Shown: piece by piece, positions 15,830-24,841 of the stretch
Layout: each line of letters opens with the position of its first letter
Numbering within the stretch: the stretch's first letter is position 1
NCBI GenBank assembly: GCA_934247225.1
Contig: CAKQJE010000017.1
Location: 1 to 55,072, forward strand
DNA: 55,072 nucleotides
Reading direction: 5' to 3'
DNA from: an uncultured Clostridia bacterium
Lineage (GTDB): Bacteria > Bacillota > Clostridia > Christensenellales > Borkfalkiaceae
Position numbers and translations under genes: made by a program
The notes under the pieces: generated by a model
Seen by the model: the letters and a program-made list of their open reading frames with translations, nothing else
The model's database searches: none
Told to the model about the DNA's origin: nothing

Positions 15830-17326
15830 TCAGTCTCTTTCGTACCTTTTTATGCGGGCTTTAAGCCGATTTTTCGTAGCGTTGTCGAAATCGGATTTAA
15901 GATATCTAAACGACCAATTTTTATCCGAAAAAACCGACGGCGCGTTTATACGGGCTTCCTCGCCGAACCTTTTAAGGTCGTGGAAAGGAATAATTACGAT
16001 TTTCGCTTTCGAACTCATCAGAAGGTTTATCGCGGTGTCGATTTTCCCGTTTTCGGTCTTTAAATTTTGTTTTACGCCCGTTTTTTTGCATTCGCAACGC
16101 AAATCCGAGGTTACAAGATCTTTTTGCGGATTTTGATCCGAAAAGAGAACTTTCAAAGGCTCGTTATCATGCGTGCCGCTGTACCCTACGCAGTTTTCGG
16201 GGTAATTTTCGGGTTTATGCTCGCTGTGCGGATCGCCGTTAAACCCGAACGACATAACTTTCATTCCTGGATAACCCGTTTCTTTCATAAGCTTTCTTAC
16301 GCCGTCGTCGATAACGCCGAGATCCTCGGCAACGACGGGCGCGTTAAGGAAATATTTGAAAAGCCCCGTCTTCGGTCCGTCGACCCACTCGCCGTTTTTT
16401 GCCGTTGTTTCGCCGTTTTTAATACAATAATATCTGTCGAAACCCCTGAAATGATCGAGACGGACTATATCGTAAACGGAAAGACAATATTTTATCCTGT
16501 CTCTCCACCATGCGTAATCGTTAAGCTTCATCTTCTCCCAATCGTAAACGGGATTGCCCCAAAGCTGCCCGTCTTCCGAGAAAGCGTCGGGCGGAACGCC
16601 TGCAACGATTTTCGGCGAACCGTCGCCGTTTAAAAGAAACAATTCGCTTCCGTATTTCCACGCTTCAACGCTGTCGCCCGCCATATAAATCGGAATGTCG
16701 CCGAGAATTTTAACGCCCTTTTCCGCGGCGTGTTTTTTAAGCTTATACCACTGCGTTTCGCACAAAAACTGAGTGAACAGCCAGAACTCGTATTCTTCGC
16801 GATTAGCTTTCAAAAAGCCGTCTATAAGTCGATTATCGTAGGTTTTATACTCTCCCCACTCCGATTTGTCGCGATAGGAAAACTTTTCTTTGAGCGTCAT
16901 AAAAAGCGCGTAATCGTTATATTCGCCTTCATTTAAAAACGCTTTGAAATCCCTGTTTTGTTTATCGAAACGGGAAAAAGCTTTTTTTAAAATTTGTGTT
17001 TTTCCGACAAAAAGGCGACCGTAATCTATCCGCCGCGGGTCGTTCCCGAAATCGACGAAAGAAATTTCTTCCTCTGTCAGTACCCCTTGATTTTTAAGGG
17101 TTTCGAGGTCGATATAATAATGACAGAACGCTTTCGAAGCGCACGGCGAATACGGACTGTTACCGTAGCTGAGCGGAAGAAGGGGCAATATCTGCCATAT
17201 TTTAACGCCTGCGGACGAAATGTAATCTATAAATTCGTAAGCTTCTTTGCCGAAAGTTCCGACGCCCTCCGCGGAGGGAAGCGAAGCTATCGGCAGAAGG
17301 ACTCCGCATTCTCTGTTTTTTAACAT
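15830..17326 (-). CDS. malQ: 4-alpha-glucanotransferase (GH77, amylomaltase)
   Basis: The 498-residue length is typical for bacterial MalQ. The GH77 signature residues are visible: the nucleophile Asp in VRLDHFRGFDRY, the acid/base Glu in VVAEDLG, and the transition-state Asp in SGTHDNE; GDIPIYMAGDS is also characteristic. The enzyme transfers alpha-1,4-glucan segments between maltodextrins in the cytoplasm. The gene stands alone with its own promoter. The -10 box is only 6 bases before the ATG and there is no Shine-Dalgarno sequence, so the message is probably leaderless. The N terminus (CGVLLPIASLPS) aligns with the family, supporting this start. Confidence 0.94.
   Translation of the reverse strand: MLKNRECGVLLPIASLPSAEGVGTFGKEAYEFIDYISSAGVKIWQILPLLPLSYGNSPYSPCASKAFCHYYIDLETLKNQGVLTEEEISFVDFGNDPRRIDYGRLFVGKTQILKKAFSRFDKQNRDFKAFLNEGEYNDYALFMTLKEKFSYRDKSEWGEYKTYDNRLIDGFLKANREEYEFWLFTQFLCETQWYKLKKHAAEKGVKILGDIPIYMAGDSVEAWKYGSELFLLNGDGSPKIVAGVPPDAFSEDGQLWGNPVYDWEKMKLNDYAWWRDRIKYCLSVYDIVRLDHFRGFDRYYCIKNGETTAKNGEWVDGPKTGLFKYFLNAPVVAEDLGVIDDGVRKLMKETGYPGMKVMSFGFNGDPHSEHKPENYPENCVGYSGTHDNEPLKVLFSDQNPQKDLVTSDLRCECKKTGVKQNLKTENGKIDTAINLLMSSKAKIVIIPFHDLKRFGEEARINAPSVFSDKNWSFRYLKSDFDNATKNRLKARIKRYERD
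16823..16835 (-). repeat. Copy of dispersed 13-mer TAATCGACTTATA (in malQ)
   Basis: This exact copy inside coding sequence encodes part of DNRLIDG. See the intergenic copies at 3491 and 37054. Confidence 0.5.
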
Positions 17327-17332
17327 ACTTTT

Positions 17333-17361
17333 ATTTTACCATTAAACTTAAAGAAAATCAA
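17333..17361 (-). promoter_or_regulatory. Promoter of malQ (leaderless)
   Basis: Minus-strand TTGATT (17356-17361) and TAAAAT (17333-17338) are 17 bases apart. The -10 ends 6 bases before the ATG at 17326. Confidence 0.65.
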
Positions 17362-17449
17362 ACTTTTTTTAAAAGCGATTACCCGCTTTTAAAGTTTGCC
17401 GCATTGCGATCCGAAGGTTTTATTTGATCGCGGTCGGCAAAAAGATATT

Positions 17450-17480
17450 AAAAGCGACCGAAACTTTTTGCCTCGGTCGT
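17450..17480 (-). terminator. Terminator after the Cys-rich repeat gene
   Basis: A CGACCGA / TCGGTCG stem is followed by a short T-run on the minus strand. Confidence 0.6.
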
Positions 17481-17541
17481 TTTATTGCTTTGTAGGTTTT
17501 TAAGAAACGGATCGACCGCGGAAAATCCTTTCCGCACTGAA

Positions 17542-19239
17542 TTATGCCGCTTCCTTTTTTGGAATCGTTTCCACTATTTTCTTTCCGCAGGATTTGCATA
17601 TATAGGTCTTTTTGCCTTCGGTTTCCGTCGTGGATTCAACGATTTCTATTTCGCTCGGATCGGTCGGCTCGACGTGTCTCGCTTCAACCGTAATTCTCCC
17701 GTGGCATTCGTCACAATCGATATATCCGAAATAAAGCAGGTTTCCGAACATGCTCACGCCGTCCTGCCCGCAATAATAGATCTTGCCGCTTTCGATAATA
17801 TCGTTGCCTTTATAATTATGCGCTCTTTTTGCGATTGCCTCCGCCGCGGAACAAGCTTTTCCGTCAACGGTGAAGCGATAAATCTTCTGTCCTTGTTTCT
17901 GGCAGGTAGGTTCTCTTACGATCGTCTCCTGAACGTTACCGACTTTAACGGTTTTAACGTCCGAACAATAAACGCAAGTACCCGTAGCTTCATATCCGTC
18001 GGAAACCTTTTTGATCGAATAAACATATTCGTGGTCGGCGGACGCGTGAATTTCTTCTCTAACCTGTTTATCGCAATCGACGCATTTGTAGCTTCTGTAC
18101 TTGGTGCCTTTCGAGGTATCGTCCGTCCACTTCGTGTTTACGGGCGCTTTATGCGGTCTGTAAATCCGCACGTTTACATTCTGCCCGCAATGCATACAGG
18201 TGAAGCCGCCGACGAACTCTTTCGTGCTGTCGCATTTTATTTCGGACTCGTCGAGATCGCTCGGGATAAGCGCGGGATAAGCCAGAATACTGTATTCTTC
18301 CCGATCCATAACGCCGTAAACAGCGCTTTCGTGCTGCAAAGCGGGAAGATAAACGGTGAATTTGAATTCTCCGCCGCCGGGAAGAGCGAGAACGTAATCG
18401 ATTTTGCCTTTCTTTCCGCATGTCGGTTCCGTTCTGTCCTCAGTGTAGGAAACAACGTTACTCCTGCTGTCGTCAACCCCGCAACGTTTGCATTTCAACG
18501 TTACGGTGTAAGTTTCGGGCGAAGTTCCGTTGGGTTTTATGTCGCATTCGTAATCGTGACCTCTCGAAGGAACGGTCACCTGCACGGTTTTCGAGCAGTA
18601 TTTGCACTTAAACGGTTCGGTAATTCCGCTGTCGGTGCAGTTCGGGAATACGGTTTCTACGTCCTCCAAACTGCCCGTCACGGGAGCATGCTCCTTTCTT
18701 ACCTGAACGCTTATCAGATTTTCGCACTTTTCGCATTTGAAATAACCGGGACCGCCTTTTTCGTCGCATGTAAGCGGCTGGTTGCCCAAAGGTTTGATTT
18801 TCGAGTCGGTATCGTTCTCGTCAAGGACAAAAACGCCTATGTTTTCAAGGTCGATTTCCGCGCCGTCAAGCATATGATGCTCGGCTTTTAAGGTCGCGTC
18901 GAACTTAACTTCGTTTTCAAGAACGATTATTTTCAAAACGCATTCCTTTTCGACTTCGCACGAAGTGTTATCGGTTAAATACTCCGCTATTTCGTAGTCC
19001 GCGCCGCCGAGTTTGGGAAGTTTCTCCTTAAATTCTTTTTTGCATTTAGCGCATTTGCCCGTTACCAGACCTTCCGTTTCGTAAGTAGGCACAACGCTGA
19101 CTTGCCATTCGATTTCGTGATTTTGCCTTTTATGACTGTTATCCGTCGCCGAAACGATAATAATGATCATGCTTACTATCAGCGCAATGCTTAATACCGC
19201 GCCGATAATAATTAAAAGCAATTCCTTTTTTAATTTCAT
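17542..19239 (-). CDS. Membrane-anchored CxxC-repeat protein
   Basis: The 565-residue protein has an N-terminal transmembrane anchor (about 6-30) and an extracytoplasmic region of about nine repeats of 45-60 residues. Each repeat is centred on a CxxC pair (KCAKCKKEF, FKCEKCENL, FKCKYCSKT, LKCKRCGVD, FTCMHCGQN, YKCVDCDKQ, GTCVYCSDV, IDCDECHGR, YICKSCGKK). The repeats resemble the short Cys-containing modules of clostridial surface proteins and the N-terminal half of the lipoprotein at 43655. Exported CxxC pairs could bind metal or form disulfides. AAAGGAG precedes the ATG. It is codirectional with the signalling island but lies beyond a 427-base gap containing a tandem repeat. Confidence 0.75.
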   Translation of the reverse strand: MKLKKELLLIIIGAVLSIALIVSMIIIIVSATDNSHKRQNHEIEWQVSVVPTYETEGLVTGKCAKCKKEFKEKLPKLGGADYEIAEYLTDNTSCEVEKECVLKIIVLENEVKFDATLKAEHHMLDGAEIDLENIGVFVLDENDTDSKIKPLGNQPLTCDEKGGPGYFKCEKCENLISVQVRKEHAPVTGSLEDVETVFPNCTDSGITEPFKCKYCSKTVQVTVPSRGHDYECDIKPNGTSPETYTVTLKCKRCGVDDSRSNVVSYTEDRTEPTCGKKGKIDYVLALPGGGEFKFTVYLPALQHESAVYGVMDREEYSILAYPALIPSDLDESEIKCDSTKEFVGGFTCMHCGQNVNVRIYRPHKAPVNTKWTDDTSKGTKYRSYKCVDCDKQVREEIHASADHEYVYSIKKVSDGYEATGTCVYCSDVKTVKVGNVQETIVREPTCQKQGQKIYRFTVDGKACSAAEAIAKRAHNYKGNDIIESGKIYYCGQDGVSMFGNLLYFGYIDCDECHGRITVEARHVEPTDPSEIEIVESTTETEGKKTYICKSCGKKIVETIPKKEAA

Positions 19240-19666
19240 TGATTTTCTCCTTTGTCGAGTTTTCCGTATGCAATGTCGATAGCCCGGTGCGCATTACGCC
19301 GGATAACCGAACGCGCGTATCGACCGATAACCGGGTGCGCATTACGCCGAATAACCGGGTGCGCATTACGCCGAATAATCGGGCGCGCGATGTCCGATAA
19401 CCGGGTGCGCGTGTCGACCGATAACCGGGTGCGCATTACGCCGAATAACCGGGCGCGCGTGTTGACCGACAACCGATAAGCGGTGTTAAAGCCTTTTTAA
19501 AGACCTGAATCGCAACGCATTGCATAAAAAAACACTTGCAAATATCCCATAATAGTATACAACTATATTCTAATAAAAACCAAGAAATAAATCAAGCGAT
19601 ATAACAGACTAAAAAAAATTTTCCGCTTATATCACATTTTCGAATGAAATTCCCCTAAGTTTATTC
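19240..19666. other. Intergenic region containing the tandem repeat and a possible promoter
   Basis: Besides the 24-bp repeat, the only signal is a minus-strand promoter candidate: TTGGTT (19578-19583), 18-base spacer, TATACT (19554-19559). It would give the CxxC-repeat gene a leader of about 300 bases that includes the repeat. No other gene is seen. Confidence 0.45.
19270..19485. repeat. Tandem repeat, about nine 24-bp units
   Basis: Units of the form ATAACCGGGTGCGC plus either ATTACGCCGA or a GTGTCGACCG-type joint are repeated head to tail; one unit is 22 bp. Because 24 is a multiple of three, reading frames run through on both strands, but the 22-bp unit shifts the frame, which argues against coding. 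It is far more GC-rich than the flanks. It lies in the probable leader of the CxxC-repeat gene. Confidence 0.85.
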
Positions 19667-20128
19667 TCAATAAAAGAACGACTTGATAAATCCGATCACG
19701 GAAGCTAATATTGCGAATATCTTCATTCCCATCATGATCCATGTTCCGACCAGAGGAAAACCTCCGGTACAAACACCAAGCATAGGAATTCCGTTCAAAA
19801 ATCCTATAATCAATAAAGCTATAAAAAACGTTTTTGCCGACGAATCGCCCGTGGTCTCTTCAACCAAAGTCCCTAAAATCAGGTAAGTGTTCGTTTCTCT
19901 CGAATCCTCAAAACACGCCGGACCGAAAAAGAACATAGAAGAAAGTATTCCGCCCCACCCGACAAGCGAAAATAATTCATAATTACCCGAGCAGATAGCG
20001 GTAAACCCGAAATACAGTATCGGAATATTTGTAAGTACGCAACAAATAAGCGAAACTCTTGCAAAATGCATAATAACAATGATTAAAATGATAGCAACTA
20101 CTATCGCAATTAAAATTAACCACCACAT
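19667..20128 (-). CDS. Hydrophobic hypothetical protein
   Basis: The 153-residue protein has an N-terminal hydrophobic helix (2-24) and three or four further membrane segments, with a small acidic loop (ACFEDSRETN) in the middle. A GAGG ribosome binding site precedes the start. It is the last gene before the tandem repeat and is codirectional with the LemA-like gene 87 bases upstream, so it may close the operon of the signalling island. I do not recognise its family. Confidence 0.65.
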   Translation of the reverse strand: MWWLILIAIVVAIILIIVIMHFARVSLICCVLTNIPILYFGFTAICSGNYELFSLVGWGGILSSMFFFGPACFEDSRETNTYLILGTLVEETTGDSSAKTFFIALLIIGFLNGIPMLGVCTGGFPLVGTWIMMGMKIFAILASVIGFIKSFFY

Positions 20129-20215
20129 AAATTTTTCCTCTGTAAGATTTTTTTTGTTAATTTATCGAAAAACGTATAATGAAAATCATCGGACGGTTTT
20201 CGACTTTTTTGAAAT

Positions 20216-20719
20216 TTAAATATCGTGTTCATCGAAACCCGAAAGCTTCGTGCTTTCCGAAAGATTTCCGGAATCGACATACTCTTCCTTTTTAAATCCG
20301 AAAATTTTCGTTAAAATAACTCTCGGAAACGCCATTATGTAAATGTTATATCTGTTTACAAGTTCGTTTAAATTCTGCTGCGCGGACTGGTATTCGTTCG
20401 CAAGCGACACGACGAGTTTGCCGACTTCTTCAAAGTTCGAATCCACCGAGCCGATCGCGCCGCCGATAAATTTTCCGCCGCCGTTTTTATTTGCAGTGAA
20501 ATACGCTCCGCCCTGCGCGTCGTTCGATTCTTTCTGCGTTGTTCCCACTTTTCTGAGAACCTGCAAATACTTCGCCTTTAAAATCCTCACGCGGCTCTTC
20601 GCTGTTTCAATACATTCCCTTTGCCTTACGGCAGTATTGCGAAAATTTATCAGCCAGTAAACCGTACAGATTATAAGTCCGAGTATAACTATAAGTATCA
20701 GATAAACCCACCACTTCAT
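20216..20719 (-). CDS. LemA-family membrane protein
   Basis: The 167-residue protein has an N-terminal transmembrane helix (about 3-24) followed by a helical domain. It contains the LemA hallmarks: a long helix with RQRECIETAKSRVRILKAKY, then NELVNRYNIYIMAFPRVILTKIFGFKKEEY near the C-terminal end. LemA proteins are membrane proteins of poorly known function, linked to envelope stress and surface phenotypes. Here the usual N-terminal NxLV segment is altered. It sits between two membrane proteins at the downstream end of the kinase/VWA/PP2C gene run, with AAAGGAG before the ATG. Confidence 0.75.
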   Translation of the reverse strand: MKWWVYLILIVILGLIICTVYWLINFRNTAVRQRECIETAKSRVRILKAKYLQVLRKVGTTQKESNDAQGGAYFTANKNGGGKFIGGAIGSVDSNFEEVGKLVVSLANEYQSAQQNLNELVNRYNIYIMAFPRVILTKIFGFKKEEYVDSGNLSESTKLSGFDEHDI

Positions 20720-20795
20720 TTTTTATTCTCCTTTGTAAAAAACTTCCTTATGTTTAATATAATTTACAACGTATCGCTATTTATTTAACAATACG

Positions 20796-21815
20796 TTACA
20801 GAAAAATGTTCAAAGCGACCGTCGCAACCGTTAAAACGCATTCGACAACGTCTATCCACCCGCAAACGTCCGAAGCAAAATCGAACGACTGTTGCGCCGC
20901 GCAGACGCCCAGAATCAATAACGCCGCCGAAACCCAATAGCAAATCACGTTATAATTGTCTCCGAACACGAAAAACAATATGAGATTTGCAATTACCGCC
21001 GCGCCGAGAGCGATCGTATCGAAGATTTCGCCGTCGAACAAAACGTCGTCCATAATATCCGACAACAGAATTCCGCCCGATAAAATCATAACGGAAGAAG
21101 CAAGACCGATTATCCATCGGTACGCGTGCCAGGGCATTTCTCCCACCCCGAATAACGTCAGAAGAAAAACGTTCAGAGACAACAGAAATATGCAAATTCC
21201 CCGCTTAACGCCGCTACCGCCGTAATCATAAGTACTTTGGTTGCCGTAACTTGCGGAAGTATTCCGACTTGCCTCCGAGGAAACATTAACCGACGTCGGC
21301 GGACTTTCCGCCACGGGATTACTCTCCGAAACCGATTGCTTCGCTTGCGAAGCCTGCGCCGTCCGGGATAACGAAATCGACGAAGACGCCGCGTTTTCCG
21401 TTTCTCCGTTATTTTCCGTTTCTCCGTTATAAACGATCGCCCCGCTACCCGACAAATCTTCGCTCGTTTCGCCATCGTAAGGCTCGTAAAATTCCTCGTC
21501 CATAGCGGGCGTTACAATACCTATAATATCGATAAGTAGGTCTATAAGTCGATTAAACGCGTTTTTTGACAGCAAATCGCAAACCGTATCGTACTGTTGT
21601 CTCGTTGCGTCGACGCTTTCCGGCGGAAGTTCGCAAAGTAACGATAAGAGACGTAACCTTTTTTCGACGGCGAAAAAAACCGACAATTTTTTCTTCTCTT
21701 CATAAGAATTTCCGATCAGATCCGCCACGCGGGAACAAACAAGAAACGGCTCGCCAAGCTCATCGTCGGAATTTCGCGTTTCATATACTTTTTTTAACGC
21801 CTCTTTGAAATCCAT
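20796..21815 (-). CDS. Hypothetical protein, soluble N-terminal domain and four or five membrane segments
   Basis: The 339-residue protein has a helical cytoplasmic domain (about 1-105), a low-complexity Ser/Glu/Asn-rich linker (about 115-205, including a repeated NNGETEN-like unit), and a C-terminal block of four or five membrane segments (about 215-339). The start follows the PP2C stop by one base, with AAAGGA inside the PP2C coding end, so it is translationally coupled to the phosphatase. The linker could be a phosphorylation target, which is inference from context. Family not recognised. Confidence 0.65.
   Translation of the reverse strand: MDFKEALKKVYETRNSDDELGEPFLVCSRVADLIGNSYEEKKKLSVFFAVEKRLRLLSLLCELPPESVDATRQQYDTVCDLLSKNAFNRLIDLLIDIIGIVTPAMDEEFYEPYDGETSEDLSGSGAIVYNGETENNGETENAASSSISLSRTAQASQAKQSVSESNPVAESPPTSVNVSSEASRNTSASYGNQSTYDYGGSGVKRGICIFLLSLNVFLLTLFGVGEMPWHAYRWIIGLASSVMILSGGILLSDIMDDVLFDGEIFDTIALGAAVIANLILFFVFGDNYNVICYWVSAALLILGVCAAQQSFDFASDVCGWIDVVECVLTVATVALNIFL
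21543..21555 (-). repeat. Copy of dispersed 13-mer TAATCGACTTATA
   Basis: This exact copy lies inside the preceding gene's coding sequence (NRLIDLL). Confidence 0.5.
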
Positions 21816-21816
21816 T

Positions 21817-22644
21817 TCATTTTCCTTTGTAATATTTCTGTTTTATGGCGGAACTTAATATAATTCCGACCGAAACGTCGTCTCCTATACCGATTTTTTC
21901 GCCCATATCCGTAATAAAATCGCTGATTTCCGTCGTCTTCCCCGCGATAAGCTTGGATACAACGGGGCAAACAAGCGCGTCCCCGAAATTTTCGAGCGAA
22001 CGATACGGATTTATAAGCCCGTCCGTGAACACGATCACGCCGTCCGCCGCCGACAAATCGATTATTTTCACCGATAAATGGTCGAAAGCGTCCGCCTGAC
22101 ACATAGAATAAGTCAGATTTGCCACGTTTTCGTCGGAATTATCGTCAAATACGGGAAAAACTTCGCCGCGTTTGAAAACAAAGCATCCGCCGTCGCCCAA
22201 AGAGACGCAAATCAGTTTGTTTCCGAAAATCATCGCGCCGTTGAGCGTAGTGCCGTAAGCTACCTGCGGATCGGATTTTAATCTGAAAATCTTGTCTTCG
22301 TTAAGCCCCGCGGTTTCGCGTTTCGAAATCGATTTATGCGATAAATCCCGATCTACGAGCGCGTTCCATTCGCAGAGAATTTCAAGGCGCAGTTTCTTTT
22401 CCGTTTTTTCGCGATCGGCGCGGTAAAGCGCGGATTTTTCCACCTTCTTGAAGACATTTACTATTGCTTCGGAAGCAAATCTGCTCCCCCTGTCGCTGCG
22501 GACGTAAATCTCTCCGCCGTGTCCGTCGCAAGCGGTAACGATCGTGCGTTTATCGTCGTGATAACAAGCCGAATAATCCTGGCAGACTTTACCCGCGCGA
22601 ATGTGCGAATAGCCTATGGCGGTTTTCGTGAAATACTTTACCAT
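21817..22644 (-). CDS. PP2C-type Ser/Thr protein phosphatase
   Basis: The 275-residue protein covers a full PP2C domain: the N-terminal GYSHIRAGKVCQDYS segment, the metal-binding ACDGHGG motif near residue 40, SLGDGG in the centre, and the second metal site in VIVFTDGLINPY. It should dephosphorylate Ser/Thr residues placed by the kinase encoded at 25438. Its start overlaps the end of the VWA gene upstream (ATGG inside the last codons), with GGAGGTGG as ribosome binding site. Kinase, PP2C and VWA genes together form the TerY-P-type triad known from comparative genomics of Ter stress-response systems. Confidence 0.88.
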   Translation of the reverse strand: MVKYFTKTAIGYSHIRAGKVCQDYSACYHDDKRTIVTACDGHGGEIYVRSDRGSRFASEAIVNVFKKVEKSALYRADREKTEKKLRLEILCEWNALVDRDLSHKSISKRETAGLNEDKIFRLKSDPQVAYGTTLNGAMIFGNKLICVSLGDGGCFVFKRGEVFPVFDDNSDENVANLTYSMCQADAFDHLSVKIIDLSAADGVIVFTDGLINPYRSLENFGDALVCPVVSKLIAGKTTEISDFITDMGEKIGIGDDVSVGIILSSAIKQKYYKGK

Positions 22645-23378
22645 TCCCAGTCGTCCACCTCCGCTATCGCCTGTTTAACCTGAATTTTTACCTCTTCCGT
22701 TGCGGAAACGGTTTTTCCGGCGCAAACGTTCGCAGAAGTCGATTTTACCTTTGAAGCCGTTAATACGATGATCTTGATTATACGTTCCAAAATCCTCGAA
22801 TCGTAACACTCGATAACGTCGCCGTTACCCGCGACAAAATCCGTAAGGCAGCTTATAGTACGATTATCGCTTAGTTCTATCGCAATTCCGTATTTAAGCG
22901 CGACCCGAAACCACGGCAATTTTTTAAGCGCGAAAAGCTCTTCTTTCACGTTGCCTTTCGTCGGATGTCCGTCGGTCATCAGAAGTATAATCGGCGCGAC
23001 TCCGCCGTAATCGGGCATAATCCCGCCTTGCGACTCTTTTTTCAGAATATCCGCAAGTTTCCGATACGCGATATGCAGATTGCTCCATCCGCCGCCCTTT
23101 ATCCCCTTGAAATCGAAATCTTCTATCGATTTGCACCTGTCGCCGTTTAAAAAAAACGCGTCGGTAGAATAAGTAATTACGGTAATATAAAAGTCGACGT
23201 TCGCATTCTCGTTTTGCATATCGATAAGTCGCGTTTTTATATCTCGGATCGCCTCGTTCACCTGTTTCATGCGCTCGCCGCGCATGCTCGAAGAACAATC
23301 GACAAGCATAATCAGGTTAAGCCATTGTTTTGCGATTTTGTCGGCACCCCCCGCGCTTAAACTACCACTCAATATCAT
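22638..23378 (-). CDS. VWA-domain protein, TerY-like (second copy)
   Basis: The 246-residue single-domain von Willebrand A protein has the MIDAS motif DCSSSM near residue 27, then SNLHIAY (replacing the usual threonine site) and MTDGHPTKG. The C-terminal tail IIKIIVLTASKVKS is nearly shared with the adjacent VWA protein, showing a duplication. It overlaps that gene by 17 bp and the PP2C gene by 7 bp. TerY-like VWA proteins are thought to scaffold protein complexes in a metal-dependent way. The loss of the MIDAS Thr (Ser in its place) may alter metal binding. Confidence 0.88.
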   Translation of the reverse strand: MILSGSLSAGGADKIAKQWLNLIMLVDCSSSMRGERMKQVNEAIRDIKTRLIDMQNENANVDFYITVITYSTDAFFLNGDRCKSIEDFDFKGIKGGGWSNLHIAYRKLADILKKESQGGIMPDYGGVAPIILLMTDGHPTKGNVKEELFALKKLPWFRVALKYGIAIELSDNRTISCLTDFVAGNGDVIECYDSRILERIIKIIVLTASKVKSTSANVCAGKTVSATEEVKIQVKQAIAEVDDWEW

Positions 23379-24096
23379 TCACCTCTTCGAGCTTTTCGGC
23401 AATTTGCTCCTGCGCCATGTGGTTGTTGTTGGCAACCGCGCCTGCAACTCCGCCGCCGTTCGTGGATCCGCTGTTAGATTTTACTTTGGAAGCCGTCACC
23501 GCGATAACCTTGATAACCTTTCTTAAAGCTTCCGCCGTGTAAACTTTAAGCACGGTTTCGGGGTTGCCCGTGAATTTACGAAGCACGTCCATTGCCTCGT
23601 CGGTATCTATACCTACCGCCAAAGCGTATTTAAGCGCGACGCGGAACCACCCTTTCTTTTTAAGCTCGTCGAGACGCTTTTCCCAGTCGTAACTCGTCGG
23701 CATTCCGTCGGTCATCAAAATGATTATCGGCGCAATTCCTCCGAAATCGGGCATCTGCCCGCCTTTTTCTTTCTTGCAAAGCCATTTCGAAAGCGCGTCG
23801 CAAGCCTCGGAAAAGTTCGTTCCGCCTTCCGTGGACAAATCTTTCCATTTGAAATCGCCGATATCTTTCGGTTCGGCGTATACCCATTCGGCTTTATCGC
23901 TGAATTTAAGCGCGGAAATTTTGATAGTCGCGTCCGAAGTGTCCTCCTGAATTTCGGGCATAATGCTCATCACGTCGCGTATGGCGTTATTCACCGCGCC
24001 GATTTTCTCCCCTTCCATCGATCCCGAATTGTCTATTACGAACAACAAATTGAGTTCCTGGCGCGCTATGCCGTCGCCTAAAATTTTGTCTTCCAT
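23362..24096 (-). CDS. VWA-domain protein, TerY-like (first copy)
   Basis: The 244-residue protein has a complete MIDAS: DNSGSM near residue 22, GGTNFSEA, and MTDGMPT. N- and C-terminal regions match its downstream paralogue, including VIKVIAVTASKVKS, followed by a Gly/Asn-rich stretch and an acidic end. It contains no signal peptide, so it is cytoplasmic. As part of the kinase/PP2C/VWA module it is the likely scaffold or regulated partner. It is separated from the gene upstream by 123 bases, the only sizeable gap in this part of the run. Confidence 0.9.
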   Translation of the reverse strand: MEDKILGDGIARQELNLLFVIDNSGSMEGEKIGAVNNAIRDVMSIMPEIQEDTSDATIKISALKFSDKAEWVYAEPKDIGDFKWKDLSTEGGTNFSEACDALSKWLCKKEKGGQMPDFGGIAPIIILMTDGMPTSYDWEKRLDELKKKGWFRVALKYALAVGIDTDEAMDVLRKFTGNPETVLKVYTAEALRKVIKVIAVTASKVKSNSGSTNGGGVAGAVANNNHMAQEQIAEKLEEVNDIEW

Positions 24097-24219
24097 TTTA
24101 TATCTCCTTAATCGTCTAAGTAATTTATTCGTTTAAAACTTTTGCCTGCTTTTATTTCCTTGTTCTTAACCCGCCCGATTATTTTCTCTACTCGATTGTT
24201 TTCTCTGAAAAATCAACTT

Positions 24220-24795
24220 TCATTTATCCGAAATCTCTTTTTCTATTTCGTTTCTGATTTTTTCGACAAAGCCGCCCTTTTCCGTAATCGCGCCGATTAT
24301 TTCCTCTACATTTTGCTTTACGTCGCGGGCGCGTTTCGGATATCCGCACGAAAGCGTTATACACGGCTCGATATCGATTTCTTCATACGGTTCGTCATCC
24401 TCTTCCGCATCCTTTTTTCGGCTCGCTTTTATCTCGGCGATTTCCTTTTCGTCGTAAAGATACAACTCCCCGAAAGGACTGTCGTTCAACTCGTCCTCGT
24501 ATTTCTTTCTCAGCCTGTCGATAAAATCTTCCGCACAGCCGCTTGAAGGAAATTCAACATAATACTCGAAATCCGCTCCGCACTCTCCGTCCGTTTCGAG
24601 ATAATCGAAATACATCGTCAGATCGTAGCCGTTTATGTTTACCTTGATTCCGTAAGTCGGTCCGCATACGAATTCGTCGTAGTAAAACGTCGGTTCGAAT
24701 CCGCGTTTATACAACAGATTTAAATACTCGTTGGTAAGTTTTTCGCATTCCTTGAAATCCGCCGCGCAATCGGCATACTCCTTTTTCCAAACCAT
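24220..24795 (-). CDS. Hypothetical protein, paralogue A of the signalling island
   Basis: The 191-residue soluble protein is related to the next gene. Shared segments are a DEF.CG.T motif, VNINGYDLTMYFDYL, YVEFPSSG, and the C-terminal helix KRARDVKQNVEEIIGAI followed by TEKGG. An acidic Asp/Glu-rich stretch sits near residue 130. The start is preceded by GAGGAG. Family unknown. It is encoded only next to its paralogue between the kinase and VWA genes, so it is a candidate substrate or adaptor of the kinase. Confidence 0.7.
   Translation of the reverse strand: MVWKKEYADCAADFKECEKLTNEYLNLLYKRGFEPTFYYDEFVCGPTYGIKVNINGYDLTMYFDYLETDGECGADFEYYVEFPSSGCAEDFIDRLRKKYEDELNDSPFGELYLYDEKEIAEIKASRKKDAEEDDEPYEEIDIEPCITLSCGYPKRARDVKQNVEEIIGAITEKGGFVEKIRNEIEKEISDK
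24240..24339. repeat. Near-identical 100-bp block, copy in paralogue A
   Basis: This block matches 24868-24967 at 97 of 100 bases, encoding the C-terminal ends of two otherwise diverged paralogues. Confidence 0.85.
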
Positions 24796-24841
24796 TTTAT
24801 TTCTCCTCGCGCCCGAAACGTCAGCCTGAATTCCGGGCGTT

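Noticed and set aside
17485..18891. 468-codon plus-strand frame opposite the CxxC-repeat gene
   Set aside because: The minus-strand protein has a membrane anchor, ordered CxxC repeats and a ribosome binding site; the plus-strand frame has none of these.
19236..19472. Protein-coding repeat in the 24-bp array
   Set aside because: Frames stay open only because 24 is divisible by three; a 22-bp unit shifts the frame, so the peptide repeat is not kept.
19270..19485. CRISPR array
   Set aside because: The units are 24 bp, contiguous, and the joints are of two recurring types rather than unique spacers; there are no cas genes.
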